A DNA stretch of 22,168 nt from DASPWV01 sp046727855 (GTDB lineage: Bacteria; Acidobacteriota; Vicinamibacteria; Vicinamibacterales; UBA2999). A program made the position numbers and the translations under genes. How positions within the stretch are numbered: the first letter of the stretch is position 1; every line of letters begins with the position of its first letter. Where the stretch lies: NCBI GenBank assembly GCA_046727855.1, contig JBKPDL010000155.1, positions 1 to 22,168 on the forward strand, in the 5' to 3' direction. The notes beneath the pieces were generated by a model. The model was given only the letters and a program-made list of their open reading frames with translations, was not told where the DNA came from and did not search any database. Shown one piece after another: positions 6,391 to 13,568 of this stretch.

Positions 6391-6502
6391 GGCGATCTGG
6401 AGATTTGGAGATTTGGAGCAAATTTGGAGATCTACAAATCTTCAGATTTGGCGATTTTCAAATTTCCAGATCTGCTCCAAATCTCGACATCTCTAGATCG
6501 CC
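6391..6502. repeat. AT-rich inverted repeat of octamer units at convergent junction 2
   Basis: Between the convergent M14 and P1 peptidase genes. The left arm 6391-6420 and right arm 6473-6502 are complementary at 27 of 30 positions and enclose a 52 nt AT-rich spacer. The left arm is tandem copies of an octamer (GGAGATTT twice, then GGAGCAAATTTGG). The same core occurs at 1484-1510 with one octamer fewer. The right arm ends 4 bp before the stop codon of the P1 gene. It may form a long hairpin in transcripts from both sides. Confidence 0.88.
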
Positions 6503-6506
6503 AACT

Positions 6507-7607
6507 TCACCTGAAGCGTACAGGTACCGTTCCCAATTCTCGCGCCGATGGAACTCCTGCGAGACTTTCGGCTTTCACCACGGCGCGCACGATCGCTTCG
6601 GCCATCGCGTCCGCCGCAAGGGCGCCGATCACGGTGACGTTCGGCTCGCCGGTCCACTGACCCGTGGCGAGGGAGAACACCGTGTCGCCATCGCCCAGCG
6701 TGTGCGACGGATTGATGGCGCGCGCGAAGCCGTCATCGGCCATCAACGCCATACGAGTGGCTTGCGCTTTCGTCAACGCAGCATTGGTGGCCACCAGGCC
6801 GATGGTCGTGTTCTCACCTGCGCGCGGTGTCGGCGACAACGCGCCTGAGCGTACGAGTGCACGCACGTCCGCGATCGTGCCGTCCGCGTTGCGAGCGCCG
6901 GCGACGACTTTGTTGGTTTCGGGATCGATGACGTCGCCCACCGCGTTGACGGCGACGATGGCCGCCACCACGAGACCGTTGGGAAGCCGGCGCGATGCGG
7001 TGCCGAGCCCACCCTTCATTGCTCGATTGAGACCGGTCATCTTGCCCACGGTTGCGCCTGCGCCCGTGCCAACGTTTCCCTCAGCGACCGGTCCGTCGCT
7101 CGCCGCGAGCGCTGCTTTATAGCCGCAGTCTGCGGTCGGGCGGATCTTCGGATCGCCGCCGAACCACAAGTCGATCAAGATCGCCGACGGCACGATTGGA
7201 ACCACACCCGCCGAGCCGACTTTCCACCCGATCTTGCGTTCTTCGAGATAGCGAACGACACCCTGCGCCGCGTCGAGTCCGTACGCGCTCCCGCCTGCGA
7301 GGACAACGGCGTTGACCTTGTCGACGAGGTTGACCGGATCGAGCAGATCGGTCTCACGTGTGCCGGGCGCCCCCCCGCGCTGCGCAACACCACCCACGGC
7401 GCCCTCACCGTCGACGAGGATCACCGTGCAGCCGGTGGGTCGTTCGACGAGCGTGTGGTGCCCGACCTTTATGCCGGGCACGTCGGTGAGTCCGCGAACA
7501 GGCGACATGGCGGATTGCGTCGGCGCGCCTCGCTGCTGTCGTGGCGTGGCGTAGACCGCGCCGAATGCCACCGCGCCAAGCGCGGCTAGCACGACGGCGT
7601 ATTTCAC
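6507..7607 (-). CDS. Exported P1-family peptidase (DmpA / NylC-like N-terminal nucleophile hydrolase)
   Basis: 366 residues, starting at a GTG with AGGAGG about 6 bp upstream. Residues 1-20 look like a signal peptide or anchor, suggesting export. Family features: LTDVPGIKVGHHTL near the N-terminus, VVLAGGSAYGLDAAQGVVRYLEE (100-123), GNVGTGAGATVGK, KGGLGTAS, and NTTIGLVATNAALTK at 266-280. P1-family enzymes (DmpA aminopeptidase, beta-peptidyl aminopeptidases, NylC) mature by self-cleavage before a Ser or Thr that becomes the nucleophile; by position that is Asn266/Thr267 here, inferred by motif. Likely role: cleavage of small peptides, amides or esters. Only 10 bp follow the M20 gene stop, so the two are probably co-transcribed. 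The 3' end faces the M14 gene across a hairpin. Confidence 0.88.
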   Translation of the reverse strand: MKYAVVLAALGAVAFGAVYATPRQQRGAPTQSAMSPVRGLTDVPGIKVGHHTLVERPTGCTVILVDGEGAVGGVAQRGGAPGTRETDLLDPVNLVDKVNAVVLAGGSAYGLDAAQGVVRYLEERKIGWKVGSAGVVPIVPSAILIDLWFGGDPKIRPTADCGYKAALAASDGPVAEGNVGTGAGATVGKMTGLNRAMKGGLGTASRRLPNGLVVAAIVAVNAVGDVIDPETNKVVAGARNADGTIADVRALVRSGALSPTPRAGENTTIGLVATNAALTKAQATRMALMADDGFARAINPSHTLGDGDTVFSLATGQWTGEPNVTVIGALAADAMAEAIVRAVVKAESLAGVPSARELGTVPVRFR

Positions 7608-7617
7608 CGCAGCCTCC

Positions 7618-8874
7618 TTATCCAGCCAACTCTAACAGGCTGAGGGCCAGAACTTTCGTCGCGTTGATGAGATCGTCAACTTCGCAATATTCATCCGGCT
7701 GGTGCGCTAAGTCGAGAATTCCCGGGCCGTAGGCAATGCAATCGCGCACGCCCGCAATGCCCGCGACGTGCTTGTGATCGTAGGTGCCAGGGCTCGCCAC
7801 CAGTGTCGCCGGTCGTCCGAGCACGCGCTCAATGGCTTGATCGACGACGGCGATCACCCGCGAATCGTCAGGTGTGAGCACCGGCTGCACGACCCATAAA
7901 TCGCGAAGCTCATAAGATATGTCGGGTGCGGTTGCCGCAACGTGTTCGAGCAGCGCGCCGATCTCCTCGCGCGTACTCTCGAAGCCCTCCTCGATGAGAA
8001 AGCGGCGATCGAACACCGCGCGGCAGCGATCCGCGACACATGGCGTCTGAATGCCTTGCAGCGATTGACCGCCCTCGATGGCGTTGACGTTGAGCGTCGG
8101 ATGACGCGCAAGCTCCGGCACCACGGGCATGTCCGTGATGCGCAACGAGAGCGCGGGCACGAGGTCACGATAAAAGGACTCGAGGATGAGAGTCATATGC
8201 TCGATCGCGCTGGTGCCGAGGAACGGCATGCTGCCGTGCGCAATTCGTCCGTGCGTGATGACCTCGAACCAGTAGACGCCGCGGTGGCCAATGCAGATGC
8301 GGTCGACGTTGAGCGGCTCCGGGATAATCACGAAATCAGTTCGCGGCGCGGCGATCCGTCCCTGCTCGCACAGCCATGCAACGCCGGCAAACCCTCCGCT
8401 TTCTTCGTCAACCGTGCCGCTGATCTCGACGCTTCCGCTCAAGCGCACACCGGCGCGGCGCACGGCTTCGGCGGCGTAGATCGCGGCCGCCAGACCCGCT
8501 TTCATGTCGCAGGCGCCACGACCGTAGATTCGCGCGCCGCGCACGATTCCAGCGAACGGATCGACGGTCCATGCTGAGCCGGCGGGGACGACATCGAAGT
8601 GGCCGTTGAAATGAACGAGCGGGTGTGCGAACACGCCTTTGCGCAACCCGACAACGTTGATGCGTGGATGACTGCGCGTGTGCTCGGGACGGCCGTCGGC
8701 TTGCACGTAATCGACCTGGAAGCCGCATTGCCCGAGCCGCGCGCCGATCAGGCGCGCACAGTCGGCATAACCCTCGCCCGGCGGATTCACGGTGGGAATG
8801 CGAATCAGATCGCGCGTGAACTCCACGATCTCGTCCGCGGCCGCCTCGATTTCAGCGAGCACACGATCGGTCAT
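7618..8874 (-). CDS. M20-family metallopeptidase/deacylase (ArgE/DapE/CPG2-like)
   Basis: 418 residues, cytoplasmic. A longer reading frame reaches 9072, but the homologous part starts at MTDRVLAEIEAAADEIVEFT, so the ATG at 8874 is chosen; the longer form would cover the divergent transporter gene. Metal-site motifs are all present: GHFDVVPAG with His92 and Asp94, GRGACDMKAG with Asp123, TVDEESGG with Glu157/Glu158, PEP with Glu186, and LAHQPDE with His391. IGHRGVYWFEV and HGSMPFLGTSAIEHM mark the dimerisation/substrate region. Such enzymes remove acyl groups from amino acids or cleave dipeptides; ArgE, DapE or carboxypeptidase G2 function cannot be told apart here. It is followed within 10 bp by the exported P1 peptidase, suggesting shared peptide or amide use. 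The gap to the divergent symporter is only 31 bp. Confidence 0.88.
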   Translation of the reverse strand: MTDRVLAEIEAAADEIVEFTRDLIRIPTVNPPGEGYADCARLIGARLGQCGFQVDYVQADGRPEHTRSHPRINVVGLRKGVFAHPLVHFNGHFDVVPAGSAWTVDPFAGIVRGARIYGRGACDMKAGLAAAIYAAEAVRRAGVRLSGSVEISGTVDEESGGFAGVAWLCEQGRIAAPRTDFVIIPEPLNVDRICIGHRGVYWFEVITHGRIAHGSMPFLGTSAIEHMTLILESFYRDLVPALSLRITDMPVVPELARHPTLNVNAIEGGQSLQGIQTPCVADRCRAVFDRRFLIEEGFESTREEIGALLEHVAATAPDISYELRDLWVVQPVLTPDDSRVIAVVDQAIERVLGRPATLVASPGTYDHKHVAGIAGVRDCIAYGPGILDLAHQPDEYCEVDDLINATKVLALSLLELAG

Positions 8875-8883
8875 GTCGAACGC

Positions 8884-8891
8884 AGTGTAAT
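8884..8891. promoter_or_regulatory. Overlapping divergent -10-like elements
   Basis: The 31 bp gap between divergent genes contains TGTAAT on plus (8886-8891, five of six matches) and TACACT on minus (8884-8889, four of six), sharing bases. Neither has a convincing -35, and neither gene has a clear Shine-Dalgarno. Predicted starts fall within about 10 nt of either ATG, which would make both transcripts leaderless or nearly so. Confidence 0.35.
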
Positions 8892-8905
8892 CTGTGGCTG
8901 CCGGC

Positions 8906-10303
8906 ATGACGCTCTTGACGCTGCTCATTGTGTACTCGCTCGCGCAGATCATGCTTGGCCTGTGGGTGGCGCGCCGGGTGAGCACCAGCAGCGATTTCTT
9001 CGTGGCCGGGCGAAGCCTTGGCCCTGTTTGGCTGTTTGCCACCGTGCTTGCCGCGAACATTGGCGCGGGCACAACCGTCGGCGCCGCCGGGATCGCCTAC
9101 ACCAATGGCATTGCGGCGTGGTGGTGGGTCGGTTCGGCCGGCATTGGTTCGCTGGCGCTCGCCTTTTGGGTGGGTCCGGCAATCCGTCGTACCGCTGCGA
9201 AATACGATCTGCGCACCGCCGGCGATTTTCTCGAATGGCGCTTCGGCAGTCGCGTTCGAGCGGTCGTCGCGGCGCTCCTCTGGTTCAACACGCTCACCAT
9301 CCTTGCCGGGCAACTGATCGCGATTTCGTTCATCTTCAACGTTGTCGCCAGTGTGCCCAAGGCCGTCGGTTGCATCCTCGGCGGCGTGGTGATGACGACC
9401 TACTTCGCCGCCGGCGGATTGTTATCGTCCGCTGTCGTCAATCTCGTGCAACTGGTTGTGCTGCTCGGCGGCTTCGTGATCGCGTTGCCGTTGGCGCTCG
9501 ACCTCGTCGGTGGCCTCGATGCGTTGCGCACCGTGTCGCCGACCCCGGACTACTGGAATTTCATGCGCTCAGGAAGCGCGAGCTGGACGTATCTCGCGAT
9601 GCTTGGTCCCTCGTTCGTTGTTTCTCCCGGTCTGCTGCAGAAGGTTTACGGCGCCCGCGACGATCGCGCGGTGCGTCTTGGCGTCGGTGCCAACGCGGTG
9701 GCGCTTCTGCTATTTGCCTTCATGCCCACACTAATGGGCATGGTTGCGCGCGTGTTGCATCCGCAATTGCCAAGCGAAGGGCTTGCGCTGCCGACGCTGT
9801 TGGCCCGCGATCTGCCACGCGGGGTGGGAGCGCTCGGACTGGCGGCGCTCTTCTCCGCCGAGGTGAGCACCTGCGACGCCATCCTGTTCATGCTCGCGAC
9901 GTCGTTGTCGCAGGATCTCTACAAGCGGTTTGTCAATCCCTCAGCCGACGATCGTCGCGTGCTGCAGGTTGCGCGCGCGGCGGCGATTGCCGGTGGCGTG
10001 CTTGGCGTAGCGCTTGCGATTGTCGCCGAGAGCATCATTGCTGCTCTCACGATTTTCTACACGCTGATGACCGTAGTGCTGCTGGTGCCGATTGTGGGCG
10101 GGTTGTATATTCGGCGGCTCGGCTCGACCGAGGCACTTGCGGCCGTCGGCGGAGGCTTGGCCGCCTTGATTGCCCTGCAACTCGCTGATGCCAGCGGCGG
10201 AATTGGCCGCTGGCCTCCGGTGATCGTTGGTCTCGGCGCCGCCCTGTGTGCGTGTGGCCTGGCGATGCTCGTTCGGTCCCAACACCATGCCGAATCTGTT
10301 TGA
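8906..10303 (+). CDS. Sodium:solute symporter (SSS family)
   Basis: 465 residues from the ATG at 8906 (a GTG at 8894 would add four residues). It is strongly hydrophobic throughout with about 12-13 membrane spans. Family features: the N-terminal span followed by WVARRVSTSSDFFVAGRSLG, the SSS signature region ATVLAANIGAGTTVGAAGIAY, WWWVGSAGIG, YDLRTAGDFLEWRFG, FAAGGLLSSAVVNLVQLVVL, and a C-terminal ALGLAALFSAEVSTCDAILF span containing the usual Ser-rich sodium-site region. It imports an organic solute with sodium; the substrate cannot be read from sequence. Its last 17 bp overlap the start of the SDR gene, so the two are probably translated together and may act on the same compound. It is divergent from the M20 gene. 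Confidence 0.9.
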   Translation: MTLLTLLIVYSLAQIMLGLWVARRVSTSSDFFVAGRSLGPVWLFATVLAANIGAGTTVGAAGIAYTNGIAAWWWVGSAGIGSLALAFWVGPAIRRTAAKYDLRTAGDFLEWRFGSRVRAVVAALLWFNTLTILAGQLIAISFIFNVVASVPKAVGCILGGVVMTTYFAAGGLLSSAVVNLVQLVVLLGGFVIALPLALDLVGGLDALRTVSPTPDYWNFMRSGSASWTYLAMLGPSFVVSPGLLQKVYGARDDRAVRLGVGANAVALLLFAFMPTLMGMVARVLHPQLPSEGLALPTLLARDLPRGVGALGLAALFSAEVSTCDAILFMLATSLSQDLYKRFVNPSADDRRVLQVARAAAIAGGVLGVALAIVAESIIAALTIFYTLMTVVLLVPIVGGLYIRRLGSTEALAAVGGGLAALIALQLADASGGIGRWPPVIVGLGAALCACGLAMLVRSQHHAESV

Positions 10304-11036
10304 CCTCACCGGCAAAGTGATCGTCGTGATCGGCGGTGGCTCCGGGATCGGCGCGGCCGTGACACGCGGCGCAGCGCAGCACGGCGCGCGCGTGCTGTGT
10401 TTCGACCTCAAGACTGACGGCCGCCCGGAAATCGAGATACTCGACATCCGCGACCACGAGGCGGTCGATCGCGCACTCGGCGCCGCGCGCGAGCGCCATG
10501 GACGTCTCGACGGCGTGATCTGCACGCCGAGCATCAACGTGCGCAAGAAGATCCTCGACTACAACGACGAAGAACTCGATCGCGTGCTGACGCTGAATAT
10601 CAAAGGGAACTTCAACGTCCTGCGTGCGGCCGGCCGGATCATGACCGCCGACCGTCGCGGCAGCATCGTCCTGTTTTCCTCGATCCGCTCGCAGGTGGTC
10701 GAGCCCGGCCAATCTGCATACGCCGCGACCAAGGCGGCCATTCTGCAGATGGCGCGCGCCGCAGCCGCAGAATTCGGGCCCTTCGGCGTGCGTGTCAACG
10801 CGATTGCGCCTGGCGTGATCGAGACGCCGCTGACCGAACCGATCAAGTCGAACGAAGCGTGGTACAGGGCCTACGCGGAGAAAACGGTGTTCAAGCGGTG
10901 GGGACGTGCGGAGGAAATGGTCGGTCCCACGCTCTTTCTGGTGTCCGACGCCGCCAGTTATGTGACCGGAACGCTGCTTGTGGCGGACGGCGGATGGCTT
11001 GCCGCCGACGGTCGCTTTACTCCGCCCGGCATGTAG
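10287..11036 (+). CDS. SDR-family NAD(P)-dependent oxidoreductase
   Basis: 249 residues, usual for a classical short-chain dehydrogenase. ATG at 10287 gives MPNLFDLTGKVIVVIGGGSG, placing the Rossmann glycine motif GGGSGIG at 16-22. Asp40 after the second strand (VLCFD) suggests NAD preference. Catalytic residues are visible: Asn104 (TLNIKGNFN), Ser132, Tyr145 and Lys149 (YAATK), then NAIAPGVIETPL. The usual NNAG stretch reads ICTPSIN at 78-84, which is odd but compatible with the fold. Substrate unknown; probably a sugar, polyol or hydroxy acid imported by the overlapping symporter (inference from a 17 bp gene overlap). The 3' end overlaps the end of the convergent TetR gene by 20 bp. Confidence 0.9.
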   Translation: MPNLFDLTGKVIVVIGGGSGIGAAVTRGAAQHGARVLCFDLKTDGRPEIEILDIRDHEAVDRALGAARERHGRLDGVICTPSINVRKKILDYNDEELDRVLTLNIKGNFNVLRAAGRIMTADRRGSIVLFSSIRSQVVEPGQSAYAATKAAILQMARAAAAEFGPFGVRVNAIAPGVIETPLTEPIKSNEAWYRAYAEKTVFKRWGRAEEMVGPTLFLVSDAASYVTGTLLVADGGWLAADGRFTPPGM

Positions 11037-11655
11037 ATCCCATTCCCTTGATGCCCGCGATCGTAAAGTCGGCGATGTGCGCGCCCGCGGCTTCGATGTC
11101 ACTGAGCAGCGTTCTCCACGAGGCCGGCGCGCGCCGCGGCACCGGGCGCGCAAAGATCAGGCATTGGCTCTGAATCCCCACCAGCACGTGGGCAATGCGC
11201 GGATCATTAGGACGCCATCCGGCGAGTGCGCAGACGATGCCGGCGAGGTATCGCTGCCGTGGCTCGATCACTTCGTGAATCACCAAATCGAAGGCGTCGG
11301 ATGGATCCTCCATCTCGTGCATCATCAAGCGATGAATCCACGATTGACGTCCGTTGGAAGTGATGCGAGTGAGAAAGATGCGAATGTACGCCCGCAGTTG
11401 ATCGTCGGGCGTGCCGCCACGGCCCGCTTCCACCGTCAACTCGTTGGTTTCCTTCATCCTCTCAATTGCGGTCTCGACGACGCGGCGATAAAGACCAAGC
11501 TTGTTGCCGAAGTGGTAGTTGACCGCTGCCACGTTCGCCCGGGACACGCGGCAAATCTCGCGCACCGTCACGCGCTTGAAGCCGCGCTCGGCAAAGAGCG
11601 CCGCCGCCTGCTCCAGAATCCGCGCGCGCGTCGCCTGGTCGCGGGGACTCGTCAT
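11017..11655 (-). CDS. TetR-family transcriptional regulator, CecR-like
   Basis: 212 residues. ATG at 11655 is chosen because MTSPRDQATRARILEQAAAL starts the family alignment and because it overlaps the permease stop as TGATG. The N-terminal TetR helix-turn-helix lies at about 12-55 (LFAERGFKRVTVREICRVSR, then VAAVNYHFGNKLGLYRRVVE). The C-terminal ligand domain includes IHRLMMHEMEDPSDAFDLVI, reminiscent of the CecR/YbiH branch that controls the ybhGFSR efflux operon of E. coli. Here it is the last gene of an analogous operon and probably represses it through the dyad at 14612-14640. The ligand is unknown, probably a toxic small molecule. Its 3' end overlaps the SDR gene. Confidence 0.88.
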   Translation of the reverse strand: MTSPRDQATRARILEQAAALFAERGFKRVTVREICRVSRANVAAVNYHFGNKLGLYRRVVETAIERMKETNELTVEAGRGGTPDDQLRAYIRIFLTRITSNGRQSWIHRLMMHEMEDPSDAFDLVIHEVIEPRQRYLAGIVCALAGWRPNDPRIAHVLVGIQSQCLIFARPVPRRAPASWRTLLSDIEAAGAHIADFTIAGIKGMGSTCRAE

Positions 11656-12767
11656 CACAAGGTCCGCTTGAACAGCAGCGTCGCCGCGGTCATGGCAATG
11701 GTTGAAAACGCGAGCAGAAACGCGAGATCGAACGTGATCGCGCCAAAGCCGGTGTTTTTCAGCAGCAGGCACTTGAACGCGTGCACCGAGTAGGTGAACG
11801 GATCGACCGCGGCGATCGCGCGCATCCATGCCGGAAAGGCCTGCTGCGGATACACCGCGCCGCTGGGAAAGTAGAGCAACGTGTTCAGCAGTCCAAAAAT
11901 GGCGCGCGGGAGGAGCGGATCGCGAACCCGCACCATGATCAAAAACATCATGCTCACCAGCGCGAGCGCGGTGACGACGATCACAATAAACAGGCGGAGC
12001 AGCCGCAGCGGATCGAAGGCGTCGGGCACGCCCGCGATGAGCGATCCGAGCGTCATCAGCACAATGCCCGCCAGCACCGCTTTGATCGTTCCCGACAGAT
12101 TGAATCCGGCAATGAGCTCGAGACGCGTGATCGGTGTCACCAGATATCCCTCGTGCAGCCCGCGCGCCTTGTCGTCGATGAAGATGATGCCGCCGCCGAT
12201 CATCACCATCATGAAAATTGACATCGTAATCGAGCCCGGCAGCAGGTATTGGATGTACGGCACGTACGGGTAGACCTCGACGAAGTCGACTGTGGTCACC
12301 GACTTGGTGCGCGCGGTCGTCACGCTCCCCTCGTTGAACGCGGCGACGAGCCCGTTCATCGACCCCGCAAGCGCACCGGCGACGAAGTTGTCGGTGTTGT
12401 CGGCGATGAGCGCGATGTGCGGCGTCTGCTGCGACAACGCGCGCCGGGAAAAGTCCGGAGGAATCGTCAAGACGCCGTTGACGCGTCCGGCCCGCAGGTC
12501 GTCCAGTGCAGCGCCCTCGTCCGCGTACTCAACCGTGTCGAACGTCCGCGCGTTGGCCGCCACCGCCGACGCGAGCTCGCGAATGCGAATCGCAGGCAAC
12601 CCGTGATCATGATCCACGACAGCGACCGTCAGGTGCCGGACGTTGCCGCCAAACGCATAACCAAGCACCACGAGTTGGACGAGAGGGAAAATCAGCGAGA
12701 AGACGATGAGTGTCGGACTGCGGCGAAAGCGGCGCAGCTCGCGTTCGATGATCGCCCACGTACGCAT
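11655..12767 (-). CDS. ABC-2 type transporter permease (YbhS/YbhR-like)
   Basis: 370 residues. MRTWAIIERELRRFRRSPTL, then a first membrane span (IVFSLIFPLVQLVVLGYAFG), a large extracytoplasmic domain at about 45-170 (LTVAVVDHDHGLPAIRIREL), and five further spans in the C-terminal half. YLVTPITRLELIAGF is the typical ABC-2 coupling segment and LLYFPSGAVYPQQAFPAWMR the usual loop before the last spans. It forms the membrane part of an export ABC transporter with the ATPase 3 bp upstream. Only one permease gene is present, whereas ybhSR has two, so a homodimer is expected. Its stop overlaps the regulator start by 1 bp. Confidence 0.9.
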   Translation of the reverse strand: MRTWAIIERELRRFRRSPTLIVFSLIFPLVQLVVLGYAFGGNVRHLTVAVVDHDHGLPAIRIRELASAVAANARTFDTVEYADEGAALDDLRAGRVNGVLTIPPDFSRRALSQQTPHIALIADNTDNFVAGALAGSMNGLVAAFNEGSVTTARTKSVTTVDFVEVYPYVPYIQYLLPGSITMSIFMMVMIGGGIIFIDDKARGLHEGYLVTPITRLELIAGFNLSGTIKAVLAGIVLMTLGSLIAGVPDAFDPLRLLRLFIVIVVTALALVSMMFLIMVRVRDPLLPRAIFGLLNTLLYFPSGAVYPQQAFPAWMRAIAAVDPFTYSVHAFKCLLLKNTGFGAITFDLAFLLAFSTIAMTAATLLFKRTL

Positions 12768-12770
12768 GGC

Positions 12771-13568
12771 TTATCGTCCTCGCATCGAGACGTGACTGAA
12801 ATCGTGCGGCGCGCGCTCCTGCAGCGCGTCGCGGAGCTGGCTGCCGGTGTAATGTACGAACACGTCGTCGAGCGTGACATTGCTGCCGGGAATCGACGCT
12901 TTGAGGTTCGCGGGCGAATCGAGAGCGACGAGTCGGCCGTGATCGACGATGGCAATCCGATCGCACAGCCGATCGGCTTCGTCCATGTAGTGCGTCGTCA
13001 GCAGCACCGTGAGATCGCGCTCGGCCTTGATCTTGCGAATCATTTCCCACACCGCGATCCGCGACACGGGATCGAGACCGGTGGTCGGCTCGTCGAGAAA
13101 GAAAATGTGAGGCGAATGCACCAGCCCGCGCGCGATCTCCACCCGCCGGCGCATGCCGCCCGAGAGATACATCACCTGCTTGTCGCGCCATTCCCTGAGA
13201 TCGACGGCGGTGAGCAGCGTGTCGATTTGCTTCCGCCGCAGATCCCGCGGCACGCCATAGAGTTTGGCGTAGATGATCAGGTTCTCTTCGACGCTCAGTT
13301 CGAGATCGCTGGTCATCGCCTGCGGGATGACGCCGATCGTCTGACGCACGCGCTCGGGCTCTCGGGCAACATCGAACCCGCCCACGTGCGCCGTCCCCGC
13401 AGTCGGTGGCAGCAGCGTGGTGAGCATGCGGATGAGCGTCGACTTGCCGGCGCCGTTTGGGCCGAGCAGGCCGAAGATCTCTCCCGGCTTCACGCTGAAG
13501 CTGACGTCATCGACGGCCACGAACTCGCCGAACGCCTTACGGATGTTGAGAACTTCGATGCCCTTCAT
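12771..13568 (-). CDS. ABC transporter ATP-binding protein (YbhF/DrrA-like)
   Basis: 265 residues, one nucleotide-binding domain. Walker A GPNGAGKST at 36-44, Q-loop Gln83 (GVIPQ), signature LSGGM at 135-139, Walker B IFFLDE at 155-160 followed by PTTGLDP, and switch His in TTHYMDEADRL. The C-terminal tail (about 235-265, VTLDDVFVHYTGSQL) is the usual DrrA-type end. It powers export by the permease encoded next. The ATG overlaps the adaptor stop as ATGA, so translation is probably coupled. Cognate E. coli YbhF carries two ATPase domains; this one has a single domain and would work as a dimer. Confidence 0.93.
   Translation of the reverse strand: MKGIEVLNIRKAFGEFVAVDDVSFSVKPGEIFGLLGPNGAGKSTLIRMLTTLLPPTAGTAHVGGFDVAREPERVRQTIGVIPQAMTSDLELSVEENLIIYAKLYGVPRDLRRKQIDTLLTAVDLREWRDKQVMYLSGGMRRRVEIARGLVHSPHIFFLDEPTTGLDPVSRIAVWEMIRKIKAERDLTVLLTTHYMDEADRLCDRIAIVDHGRLVALDSPANLKASIPGSNVTLDDVFVHYTGSQLRDALQERAPHDFSHVSMRGR

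Noticed and set aside
6391..6502. Insertion sequence or MITE with target duplication
   Set aside because: No transposase, and no convincing short duplication directly flanks the arms; the 11 bp direct repeat at 6358-6385 lies on one side only and is better explained by slippage.
8875..9072. N-terminal extension of the M20 gene
   Set aside because: The extra 66 residues show no homology-like features and lie antisense to the symporter start; the family start is the Met at 8874.
8599..10188. 529-residue plus-strand reading frame covering the M20 start and symporter
   Set aside because: It is Arg/Ala-rich with no recognisable motif, and overlaps two genes with full family motifs in other frames.
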